From the NCBI GenBank assembly GCA_045594445.1, contig JAZNYL010000124.1:1-36964 (forward strand): a DNA stretch of 36,964 nt, given 5' to 3'. How positions within the stretch are numbered: the first letter of the stretch is position 1; each line of letters starts with the position of its first letter. The notes beneath the pieces were generated by a model. That model made no database searches. It saw only the letters and a program-made list of their open reading frames with translations, and had not been told where the DNA came from. Both the position numbers and the translations under genes were made by a program. Positions 7,038 through 14,053 of the stretch are shown in pieces. This stretch comes from SVQP01 sp045594445 (lineage in GTDB: Bacteria; Bacillota; Clostridia; Oscillospirales; CAG-272).

Positions 7038-7190
7038 GTGGTTTTGTGAAAAAAGTTAAGGAAAATTTATTCTATGGGGGTTGACTTTTGCATATACGTG
7101 TGATATACTCATGACAGTTAAGCAAAATAAACCACTCGAACAACCGATAACTTGGCTTCGGTTTTCATTTTTGTCAAACAAGTTAAGCAA
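7022..7190. promoter_or_regulatory. Four GTTWAGSAA direct repeats, candidate phage operators
   Basis: GTTTAGCAA at 7022-7030, GTTAAGGAA at 7055-7063, GTTAAGCAA at 7117-7125 and GTTAAGCAA at 7182-7190 all face the same way. The first sits in the repressor promoter spacer, the second lies between the two promoters, the third covers the expected start of the rightward transcript, and the fourth is in the leader before the first cassette gene. Position and repetition make them good candidates for binding sites of the repressor encoded at 6324-6977. Monomer or half-site binding is inferred, since the repeats are not obvious dyads. Confidence 0.6.
7081..7109 (+). promoter_or_regulatory. Rightward promoter of the phage head cassette
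   Basis: TTGACT (7081-7086), a 17-bp spacer ending TGA, and TATACT (7104-7109) form a strong extended -10 promoter. It is the only promoter recognised for the whole 7217-15900 gene series. Confidence 0.85.
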
Positions 7191-7216
7191 CCTAAACGAG
7201 CGAAGGAGGAGTTATT

Positions 7217-7450
7217 ATGCCGATTGCGGGGACTTGCCCCTATTTTCAAAGAGAGAAGGGTGACGGTTACACCTATTGCGAATGCGCGCGCTTCCGTTTT
7301 CCGGACAAGCAGGCGCGCAGGGATATCGTTTACAAGTATTGCGCGCATCCCGACGGATACGAGAAGTGCGTGATCAAGCAAACCATGGATCAATTTTATG
7401 AAAGGAAATACAGTTGTGCAGAAACAAAAAAAGCAAAATTTGCAGGATAA
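7217..7450 (+). CDS. Small cysteine-rich phage protein
   Basis: This 77-residue protein starts at ATG 7217 behind AAGGAGGAG and is the first gene of the rightward cassette. Cysteines at C7, C21, C23, C42 and C51, with H44, suggest a small zinc-binding fold. Aromatic and charged residues between them (CPYFQR...YCECARFRFPDK) suggest a nucleic-acid or protein contact surface. Small proteins of this general look occur early in gut Firmicutes phage packaging operons, but I know of no assigned function. It could be a transcriptional regulator of the late genes or a packaging accessory. Its 3' end overlaps the next gene by about 35 nt, implying translational coupling. Confidence 0.65.
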   Translation: MPIAGTCPYFQREKGDGYTYCECARFRFPDKQARRDIVYKYCAHPDGYEKCVIKQTMDQFYERKYSCAETKKAKFAG

Positions 7451-7748
7451 GGGCAAGCTGGCCTACATGATCTCCTGGAGGGATCGCCGCATCAAGGCAC
7501 TTGAGGAGTTGATTGCCGCAGAGCAGCAGGCGGGCAGCATTTACGCGGCGTATATCGCGTATCTGTTGGAAAAGTGCGGTGAGCAGGTGCAGGGAAACGT
7601 GGAGCTGCACATTCCCAAGTGCGATATCAGAAGCGTTTGCGGCAAGTTTACCGTAGAGGCGGAGGATGCGGGAGAGGATTTCAGAATCATACTCAAATAC
7701 AGAGGAGAGGAATATGGGACGTCAGGTCGCGAAGTGGCTGACGCCTGA
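7416..7748 (+). CDS. Phage protein of unknown function upstream of terminase
   Basis: This 110-residue protein probably starts at GTG 7416, because AAAGGAAA (7401-7408) precedes it; an ATG at 7398 would have no ribosome binding site. It has a basic, glutamine-rich N-terminus (QKQKKQNLQ), a long helix (about 15-50, WRDRRIKALEELIAAEQQAGSIYAAYIAYLLEK) and a beta-rich C-terminal part ending EDFRIILKYRGEEYG. There is no cysteine cluster or helix-turn-helix I can name. It overlaps the genes on both sides (by 35 nt each), so it belongs to the packaging operon. No function is assigned; position next to terS hints at packaging or regulation. Confidence 0.6.
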   Translation: MQKQKKQNLQDKGKLAYMISWRDRRIKALEELIAAEQQAGSIYAAYIAYLLEKCGEQVQGNVELHIPKCDIRSVCGKFTVEAEDAGEDFRIILKYRGEEYGTSGREVADA

Positions 7749-8208
7749 AAGCCTTTCCTTACTCCGCGGCATGGCTTGCATGGGAAAGAGCCATGAGCAG
7801 ATCGCATCTTGCATGGGTATTTCGCTCTCCACGCTGCGGCGTTGGCAAAAGCAGTATCCCGAGATCGCGTCCGCTCTTGCATTTGGCAAGGAGAATGCCG
7901 ACTACGCGGTCATGGAGGCTTTGCACCGCAAGGCAGTTGGGTACACCACGCCGCTCAAAAAGACCTACAAGCTCAAGCACACCGAGTTTGATCCAGATTC
8001 CGGTAAAAAGGTACTTGAATACGAGGAGCTGCAGACCGGCATTGACGAGACGCACGTGCCTGCAGACACGCGTGCCGAGATCTTCTGGCTGCAAAACCGT
8101 TGTGCGCAGGATTGGGGTGAGGGAGAGGCCGAAGCGCAGAGCGAAAGCGGCGGCGTCATAGAGCTGCCGCCCATCATGCAAGCAGACGAGCCGCCCGAGC
8201 AAGTATGA
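7714..8208 (+). CDS. terS: Phage terminase small subunit
   Basis: The 164-residue protein begins MGRQVAKWLTPESLSLLRGMACMGKSHEQIASCMGISLSTLRRWQKQ, an N-terminal helix-turn-helix typical of terminase small subunits, which recognise the packaging site on phage DNA. KAVGYTTPLKKTYKLK, the acidic DPDSGKKVLEYEE and the phrase PADTRAEIFWLQNRCAQDW near the C-terminus are also typical of this family in Firmicutes phages. The start at 7714 follows AGAGGAGAGG. The stop overlaps the start of the large subunit gene (ATGA), as expected for partners made in fixed ratio. Subunit identity rests on the HTH, the QNR-x-W ending and location directly before terL. Confidence 0.8.
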   Translation: MGRQVAKWLTPESLSLLRGMACMGKSHEQIASCMGISLSTLRRWQKQYPEIASALAFGKENADYAVMEALHRKAVGYTTPLKKTYKLKHTEFDPDSGKKVLEYEELQTGIDETHVPADTRAEIFWLQNRCAQDWGEGEAEAQSESGGVIELPPIMQADEPPEQV

Positions 8209-9605
8209 GTGAGCGCGTTGTATGGACGCCGCAGCCTCGTCAGGCTGCCTTTATGGCAAGATTTGAGGACGAGGCCTTATACGGCGGTGCAGCCGGTGGC
8301 GGCAAATCCGATTGCGCGTTGGCTGAGTCCTTGCGGCAGGTGCATATCCCGTATTACAGGGGGTTAATCCTGCGCAAGACCTACCCGCAGCTCTCGGAGC
8401 TGATCGACCGCTCTGCCGAGCTGTTCCGTGCGGCGTATCCGAGTGCGAAATATTACGATTCCAAGCACGTCTGGTTGTTTCCGTCGGGGGCTAAGATCTA
8501 TTTCGGATCGCTGCAGCATACCGATGACCGACTCAATTACCAAGGCAAGCGATACGACTTTATCGACTTTGACGAACTGACGCAATTTTCCTGGGACGAG
8601 TATTCCTATCTGTTCTCGCGCAACCGTCCCAACGGCCCCGGTACGCGCTGCTATATGCGTGCCCAGGCCAATCCCGGCGGCATCGGACACGGCTGGGTAA
8701 AGGCGCGGTTTATCACACCTGCCAAGCCCATGACCACCATCTGGGAAAAGCATAGCATCCGCTTGCCAAGCGGAGAGGAGCAGGTGAAGTGGCGCTCACG
8801 GATTTTCGTGCCGTCCACCGTGTTTGACAACAAGATACTGCTTGCAAACGATCCGGGGTATCTGACGCGTCTTGCGGCACTGCCTGAAAAGGAGAGGCGC
8901 GCGCTTTTGTACGGTGACTGGGATTGCTTTGCGGGACAAGTGTTTACAGAGTGGCGCAACGATCCCGACCACTACGAGGATCATAAGGGCACGCACGTCA
9001 TATCCCCGTTTGCAATTCCTGCATCGTGGAAGGTATTCCGAGGCTTTGACTGGGGATATACAAGGCCCTTTTCGGTGGGGTGGTATGCCTTTGATCAGGA
9101 TGGCCGAATGTACCGCATCCGAGAGCTTTACGGCTGCAGCGGCAGCCCAAACGAGGGCGTGCGCTGGAGTGCTGCGCAGCTGGCTCGTCGCATTCGAGAG
9201 ATCGAGGCGGACGATCCCAATCTGCGCGGCAGATATATCGTGGGCGTGGCCGATCCCGCGATCAGGCAGAAAAACGGCGGCGAGAGCATTGCCGAGCTGA
9301 TGGAGCGCGAGGGCGTTTACTGGGATAAGGCGGACAACTCGCGCATTGCGGGCAAGGCGCAGATGCATGCGCGGCTGGCGTTTGACGAGGTCGGAATTCC
9401 GATGCTTTACGTCTTTTCCACCTGCACGCACTTTATCCGCACAATCCCGGAGCTGGTGTACGATTCGGCTGACGTGGAGGATATTGATACAGACGGAGAG
9501 GATCACATCTACGACGAATGCCGTTACGTGGCCATGGCGCATCCCATCATCAAGGCAAGAAAAGAAAAAAGTGTGGTGCCGTACGTTTACGACCCACTCA
9601 AATGA
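8205..9605 (+). CDS. terL: Phage terminase large subunit (packaging ATPase and nuclease)
   Basis: This 466-residue protein has the two domains of a terminase large subunit. The N-terminal ATPase has Walker A GGAAGGGKS (27-35) and Walker B FIDFDE (119-124). The C-terminal RNase-H-like nuclease has metal-binding aspartates in GFDWGYT (D282) and VGVADPA (D350), and a final acidic patch near YDECRY. It powers DNA translocation through the portal and cuts concatemers. All catalytic motifs are intact, so the cassette is not obviously decayed here. It overlaps terS by 4 nt and is followed 17 nt later by the portal gene. The domain layout resembles the terminases of Firmicutes podovirus-like elements. 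Confidence 0.93.
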   Translation: MSERVVWTPQPRQAAFMARFEDEALYGGAAGGGKSDCALAESLRQVHIPYYRGLILRKTYPQLSELIDRSAELFRAAYPSAKYYDSKHVWLFPSGAKIYFGSLQHTDDRLNYQGKRYDFIDFDELTQFSWDEYSYLFSRNRPNGPGTRCYMRAQANPGGIGHGWVKARFITPAKPMTTIWEKHSIRLPSGEEQVKWRSRIFVPSTVFDNKILLANDPGYLTRLAALPEKERRALLYGDWDCFAGQVFTEWRNDPDHYEDHKGTHVISPFAIPASWKVFRGFDWGYTRPFSVGWYAFDQDGRMYRIRELYGCSGSPNEGVRWSAAQLARRIREIEADDPNLRGRYIVGVADPAIRQKNGGESIAELMEREGVYWDKADNSRIAGKAQMHARLAFDEVGIPMLYVFSTCTHFIRTIPELVYDSADVEDIDTDGEDHIYDECRYVAMAHPIIKARKEKSVVPYVYDPLK

Positions 9606-9622
9606 TAGATAAAGGAGAATTT

Positions 9623-11236
9623 ATGACGATAAAAGACATTTTCAAAAAGAAGGAGCAGCAGCGTCCTGCCATCGGTACCGAGGAGATCGCCCGTGCAGCA
9701 AAAATTCTGCGCGACTGGCGGGCTGCCAAGCGGCCTTTGGATACAAGACTTCAGAGCGACGAGCTTTATTGGCAGGGCAGATACGGCAGTCAGGCTCCCG
9801 CCGCGGTGCGCGATCTTGGCTGCTCGGCATGGATGTTCAACAGCATCGCCAACCGCCATGCCGACATGATGGACAACCTGCCCACTTGCATCTGCTTGCC
9901 CAGAGAGCCGGGGGACGAGGGCGAGGCAAGCGCGCTCTCGCAGATCATTCCCGTGATTCTGGATCGCTGTGGCTTTGACAGCGTGTACTCGGACAACATG
10001 TGGTACAAGCTCAAGCACGGCGTCAGTGCTTACGGAGTGTTCTGGAATAATGGTTTGGAAAACGGCTTTGGCGACGTTGACGTATGCCGTATAGACGTGC
10101 AGAATCTCGTTTGGGAGCCGGGCATCAAGCATATTCAGGACAGCAAGCACTTGTTTTTGCTTGCTGAGATGGATACCGAGCAATTGGAGCAGACCTATCC
10201 CGCCTTTTTTGAGCGAAATGTGCGCATGACCGATCCCGAGGGTATTTTCTACGGCAGTAAGGATGGCAAGACCTTGGTGGTGGACTGGTACTACAAAAAG
10301 CGCGTTGGTCAGACCGACGTGCTGCATTATTGCAAGTTTGCGGACGGCGTGGTGCTTTACGCGTCCGAAAATGACGAGCAGTACAAGGACAGAGGCTGGT
10401 ACGATCACGGCATGTATCCCATAGTACTGGACGTCATGTATCCAGAGGAGGGCACCTGCTACGGATTTGGTATGATTGCCGTGGCCAAGCAGCCGCAGAT
10501 CTACATTGACCGCCTGGACGCCAACTTTATGGAGTATGCCGACTGGGCCAGCAAGGTACGCTTTTGGGCCAAGAAGAGTCTTGGTGTCAACCAGGAGGAC
10601 TTTATGGATCTGGATCAGCGCATTGTGGAGGTTGAGGGCGATATTGAGGAGGAGAAGCTGCAGCAGATCCGAATCGGTACCTTTGACCAAGGCCTTCTGA
10701 CGCTCAAAAAGCTCAAGATTGACGAGCTCAAGGAAACTACGGGCAACCGCGACGTCTCTCAGGGCTCGCTATCGGGTGGTATTACGGCGGCCACGGCCAT
10801 CAAGGCCTTGCAGGAGGCAGGCAACAAGAACGCGCGTGACGTCATGGCGGCGTCCAACCGTGCGTACGTCGGCATCGTGCAGCTGATCATTGAGCTGATC
10901 CGTCAGTTTTACGATCGCGAGCGCACCTTCCGCATCACGCACGAGAACGGCAACGAATACGTGACGTACGGCAACAGCGGCATTACGGAGCGTCGTGTGC
11001 ACAGCGACCGCGGCGTGGAATACATGAAAAAGCCTGTCTTTGATATCAAGGTCAAGGCGCGCGTGGCAAATCCGATCTCTCAGGAGGCGGCCAACGAGTT
11101 TGCCATGGCGCTTTACGAAAAGGGTGCGTTTTCTCCCGAGCATCGCGAACAAACGCTGATCATGCTGGAGATGATGGACTTTGACGGCATTGGTAAGATC
11201 AAGCAAATGGTCAAGCAAAGCGGAGGTGCCGTATGA
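9623..11236 (+). CDS. Phage portal protein
   Basis: The 537-residue protein starts at ATG 9623 behind AAAGGAG; a longer frame overlapping terL has no ribosome binding site. It is predicted to form the dodecameric ring through which DNA enters the capsid. Support comes from size, position between terL and the head genes, and portal-like segments: an N-terminal helix with aromatic YWQGRYG, a clamp-like region around WNNGLENGFGDVDVCRIDVQNLVWEPG, and a long C-terminal helical stem (KKLKIDELKETTGNRDVSQGS, then GGITAATAIKALQEAGNKNARDVM). The type is closest to P22-like or gut podovirus portals as I recall them. It overlaps the following protease gene by 4 nt. Confidence 0.85.
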   Translation: MTIKDIFKKKEQQRPAIGTEEIARAAKILRDWRAAKRPLDTRLQSDELYWQGRYGSQAPAAVRDLGCSAWMFNSIANRHADMMDNLPTCICLPREPGDEGEASALSQIIPVILDRCGFDSVYSDNMWYKLKHGVSAYGVFWNNGLENGFGDVDVCRIDVQNLVWEPGIKHIQDSKHLFLLAEMDTEQLEQTYPAFFERNVRMTDPEGIFYGSKDGKTLVVDWYYKKRVGQTDVLHYCKFADGVVLYASENDEQYKDRGWYDHGMYPIVLDVMYPEEGTCYGFGMIAVAKQPQIYIDRLDANFMEYADWASKVRFWAKKSLGVNQEDFMDLDQRIVEVEGDIEEEKLQQIRIGTFDQGLLTLKKLKIDELKETTGNRDVSQGSLSGGITAATAIKALQEAGNKNARDVMAASNRAYVGIVQLIIELIRQFYDRERTFRITHENGNEYVTYGNSGITERRVHSDRGVEYMKKPVFDIKVKARVANPISQEAANEFAMALYEKGAFSPEHREQTLIMLEMMDFDGIGKIKQMVKQSGGAV

Positions 11237-11532
11237 TTGAGGCAAACGCATACAAGGGAAGTGAAGGATACTGCCTGGAGGTGATCGGACACGCGGAATA
11301 CGCCGTGGGCGACGATATCGTTTGTGCTGCGGTGTCTGCTTTGGTGGAATCTCTTGCGGCTTACCTTGAGGAATACGAGGGGGACGGCAGCGCCGAGGCT
11401 GATCTTGCAGACGGATACGCCATGATCAGCGTGGCAGAGCGCAACGCGGCCTTTGATATGGCAGCCTGCGGCCTTGCCGCCATAGCAGACAAATACCCCG
11501 GTTACGTGATTATGAGAAATTCTTATATATAA
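11233..11532 (+). CDS. Prp-type cysteine protease, likely prohead maturation protease
   Basis: This 99-residue protein matches the Prp family, known in Firmicutes for removing the N-terminal extension of ribosomal protein L27. The signature GHAEYAVGDDIVCAAVSAL carries the catalytic histidine (H20) and cysteine (C31), with one residue fewer between them than in Bacillus or Staphylococcus Prp as I recall them. It is encoded between portal and scaffold, the usual place for a prohead protease. Host Prp is normally encoded between the ribosomal protein genes rplU and rpmA, which are absent here. The capsid protein of this cassette begins with an L27-like cleavage motif (IDLQRFA), so the likely substrate is the capsid N-terminus. 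It overlaps the portal gene by 4 nt. Family call is strong; the substrate is inferred. Confidence 0.85.
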   Translation: MIEANAYKGSEGYCLEVIGHAEYAVGDDIVCAAVSALVESLAAYLEEYEGDGSAEADLADGYAMISVAERNAAFDMAACGLAAIADKYPGYVIMRNSYI

Positions 11533-11571
11533 GAGCATGCGGCTGCTTTGAGCCGCAAGAAAGGAACATTT

Positions 11572-12255
11572 ATGCAAACGGTCGAACAAAACGTAAATTC
11601 CATGACCGACGACGGGATCGTGGTGCCGCAGGAGAGCGGTCAAGCGGGCGAGAATTTGAAAGGCGGCTCTGACGCCGAGAGCCAAGAGGATGCACGCCGT
11701 GAATGGGAGGAGCTGATCAGCTCACCGAAATTTCACGCGCTGTATCAGGAACACGTCTCCGAAATCGTCAGAAAGAGACTCAGATCCGAGCGCCAAAGCG
11801 GGGCACTGCTGCAAAGCGCGGCGCAGCTTCTGGGATTGGAAAATCCCGAGCAGCTGCCCGAAAAGCTGGCGCAGATGCTGACGCCGGTGGTGCGCGATTG
11901 GCAGAGCGAGGAGGCGGCGGTCAAGCAAAAATATCCGGATTTTGACCTTGCCGCAGCCATCGAAAACCCGCTGTTTGCAAAGCTCTTGCAGGGCTTTGCA
12001 TCTTTGCCCGAGATTTCGCTGACAAACCTTTACGAGCTGCTCCATCTGGACAGCTTGAAAGAAAACGCCGCCAGAGAAGCGGCAAACAAGGCTGCCTCGC
12101 AGCTGCTTGGTGCTGTGCAGAGCCGTCATGCAAGACCGCATGAGAACGGACTGCACTCCGCGTTTGCAGATGCGGGACGCGCCACCCACCTGACGCGCGC
12201 GCAGCGAGCTGTGCTCGCCGAGCGTGCCGCAAAGGGGGAACACATTACATTTTAG
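11572..12255 (+). CDS. Phage capsid scaffolding protein
   Basis: The 227-residue protein starts at ATG 11572 behind AAGGAA. It is acidic at the N-terminus and largely helical, with a coiled-coil-like central part (about 45-105: EWEELISSPKFHALYQEHVSEIVRKRLRSE...) and a basic C-terminal tail (ARPHENG...RATHLTRAQRAVLAERAAKGEHITF). This low-complexity helical pattern directly before the major capsid gene is typical of scaffolding proteins, which guide capsid assembly through a basic C-terminal helix-turn-helix. I see no LQxFA-type Prp site in it. Function is inferred mainly from composition and position. Confidence 0.75.
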   Translation: MQTVEQNVNSMTDDGIVVPQESGQAGENLKGGSDAESQEDARREWEELISSPKFHALYQEHVSEIVRKRLRSERQSGALLQSAAQLLGLENPEQLPEKLAQMLTPVVRDWQSEEAAVKQKYPDFDLAAAIENPLFAKLLQGFASLPEISLTNLYELLHLDSLKENAAREAANKAASQLLGAVQSRHARPHENGLHSAFADAGRATHLTRAQRAVLAERAAKGEHITF

Positions 12256-12267
12256 AAAGGAACTTTT

Positions 12268-13563
12268 ATGAAAGAAAGAAGAATTGATCTGCAGCGCTTT
12301 GCTGCAAGCACCAACGTGATGGGTACCGAAGGTACCATCAACGCTCCTGCAGGATCCACCGCCGCTTACACCGTAGGCATGGGCCTTTCCGAGGAGATGA
12401 AGACCTACTATTCCGATTATCTGATCGACAACGCAGAGCCCGCGCTGGTTCACGATATGTTTGCGCAGAAGCATCAGATTCCCCAGGGCGGTGGCAAGAC
12501 TGTGCAGTTCCGCCGCTACAATCCGCTGCCCAAGCTGACCTCTCCCATTCAGGAGGGCGTCACGCCCGAGGGACAGAGCATCAACATGGAGGTGCTGGAG
12601 GCCACCGTGGCACAGTACGGCGGCTATATCGAGCTGACCGACCTGCTGATTCTGACCGCGATTGACAACAACCTCTGTATGGCAACCAAGCTGCTTGGCT
12701 CTCAGGCCGGCAGAACGCTGGATACCATCACCCGTGAGGTGCTGGCAGGCGGTACCAACGTCCAGTACGGCGAGAATGCCGTTCCCGCAAGATATCTGCT
12801 CGTGGGCGGACAGGCAAGCGGCAACCACTATCTTTCGGTGGACGCAGTACGCCGCGCCGTCAGATTCCTCAAGAATCAGAACGCGGAAAAGATCAAGGGC
12901 TCGTATATTGCCATCGTGCATCCCGACTGTGCGTACGATCTGATGAGCGATCCCAACTGGAAAACGCCCAATCAGTACGCAGATCCTTCCAACATCATGG
13001 AGGGCGAGATCGGTAAGATCGAGGGCGTGCGCTTTATCGAGTCCAGCGAGGCAAAGGTATTCCACGCAAAGGATCTTGCAAGCAACTCTCGCGTGCTGTT
13101 TGTCAACAATGCAGCAGGCTATGAAGGTAAGAACGTCATTGCCTTTGACGGCGGCAGCGTAGCATCCGGTGAGCTTGTCGGCAGATACGTGCTGATCGGT
13201 AACACCCGCGCATACGTGGGGGCTAACACCGAGGACACCATGACGCTGTATACCGACAGCACCAAGAGCATAACGGCAAACGTATCCTGCAAGGATAACG
13301 ACGCCATCTATCCCGGTGAGGCAGGTGCGCAGGGCCGTGACGTCTATGCCACCATGGTCTTTGGTGAGAACGCATACGGCACGACCGAAATCACGGGCGG
13401 CGGTCTTGAGCTGATCGTCAAGCAGCTTGGCAGCGCAGGCACGGCCGACCCGCTCAACCAGCGCGCAACCGTGGGCTGGAAGGCAACCAAGGTCACAGTT
13501 CGTCTTGTGGAGGCGTTTATGGTCAGAATTGAGACCGCCTCTACCTTCGACGATCAGGACTGA
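12268..13563 (+). CDS. N4-gp56 family major capsid protein
   Basis: This 431-residue protein is the main shell subunit, of the N4-gp56 family. Recognisable segments are LSEEMKTYYSDYLIDNAEPALVHD, QFRRYNPLPKLTSPIQEGVTPEG, TDLLILTAIDNNL, KLLGSQAGRTLDTITREVL, IVHPDCAYDLMSDPNW and the closing VGWKATKVTVRLVEAFMVRIE. It is preceded by AAGGAAC. The N-terminus MKERRIDLQRFAAS resembles the extension of Firmicutes ribosomal L27 (LxLQFFA), which Prp protease cuts between F and A. The staphylococcal phage 80alpha capsid has a similar site, LNLQHFA, that is also cut. Cleavage here would leave a chain beginning AASTN. All family blocks are intact, so the gene is likely functional. Confidence 0.93.
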   Translation: MKERRIDLQRFAASTNVMGTEGTINAPAGSTAAYTVGMGLSEEMKTYYSDYLIDNAEPALVHDMFAQKHQIPQGGGKTVQFRRYNPLPKLTSPIQEGVTPEGQSINMEVLEATVAQYGGYIELTDLLILTAIDNNLCMATKLLGSQAGRTLDTITREVLAGGTNVQYGENAVPARYLLVGGQASGNHYLSVDAVRRAVRFLKNQNAEKIKGSYIAIVHPDCAYDLMSDPNWKTPNQYADPSNIMEGEIGKIEGVRFIESSEAKVFHAKDLASNSRVLFVNNAAGYEGKNVIAFDGGSVASGELVGRYVLIGNTRAYVGANTEDTMTLYTDSTKSITANVSCKDNDAIYPGEAGAQGRDVYATMVFGENAYGTTEITGGGLELIVKQLGSAGTADPLNQRATVGWKATKVTVRLVEAFMVRIETASTFDDQD

Positions 13564-13587
13564 TTAAGTAAGTAGAAAGGAGACAGT

Positions 13588-13848
13588 ATGAAAGCACAGA
13601 CCGCCGATCAGGCATTTTTGGAGGAATATATCGCCATCAAGCTGTTTCGTGATAACGACCGCTACAAGGATGACGTGTACGTGGCGATCAACGGAAAAAA
13701 CTGCGTCATCAAAAGGGGAGAATGGGTAAAGATCAAGCGCAAGTTCGCCCTTGTGCTGGATCAATCCGAAATTCAGGACAGCAAGGCTGCGCAGCTGATG
13801 GAGGCTGAGCAGAATCGCTTTGTTGCCAAGAGCAGGGGGATGGGCTGA
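13588..13848 (+). CDS. Small phage head-region protein
   Basis: This 86-residue protein follows the capsid gene by 24 nt, with AAAGGAGA before ATG 13588. It has a helical N-terminus (QTADQAFLEEYIAIKLFRD), a compact beta stretch (DDVYVAINGKNCVIKRGEWVKIKRKFALVLDQSE) and a helical C-terminus (KAAQLMEAEQNRF). Proteins of this size and look often follow N4-gp56 capsid genes in Firmicutes phages, but their role is not known to me. A head-decoration or head-completion function is possible from position only. The KRGEWVKI beta segment is the most conserved-looking part. Confidence 0.7.
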   Translation: MKAQTADQAFLEEYIAIKLFRDNDRYKDDVYVAINGKNCVIKRGEWVKIKRKFALVLDQSEIQDSKAAQLMEAEQNRFVAKSRGMG

Positions 13849-13849
13849 T

Positions 13850-14053
13850 ATGGCAAAGATCGTGCTTGGTAAAGAGGGGATGGAGAGTACCGTGCGGGCT
13901 AAGCCTGTTGGTGAGGCTGTGCTTTTGCTGGCTCGGAGCTACGATAAGCTGGTGCGTGAGCTGGAATACGCGCTCTCGCACCTCTCGGAAGAAAACCTTT
14001 GCTCTGAATTGCGCGAGCGCATAAAGGAGGCTGCCGATGCTGCCAACTCTTGA
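13850..14053 (+). CDS. Small helical phage protein of unknown function
   Basis: This 67-residue protein starts one base after the preceding stop codon and overlaps the next gene by 17 nt. It is mainly helical (SYDKLVRELEYALSHLSEENLCSELRERIKEAADAANS), with a short N-terminal MAKIVLGKEG strand. Tight packing in the operon supports it as a gene. A head-tail joining or chaperone role can be imagined but nothing in the sequence shows it. The ribosome binding site is weak (GGGGGATGGG overlaps the previous stop), consistent with coupling. Confidence 0.65.
   Translation: MAKIVLGKEGMESTVRAKPVGEAVLLLARSYDKLVRELEYALSHLSEENLCSELRERIKEAADAANS

Noticed and set aside
11722..13065. 447-residue frame antisense to scaffold and capsid genes
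   Set aside because: The plus-strand frames carry recognised phage protein motifs; the antisense frame has no recognisable domain.
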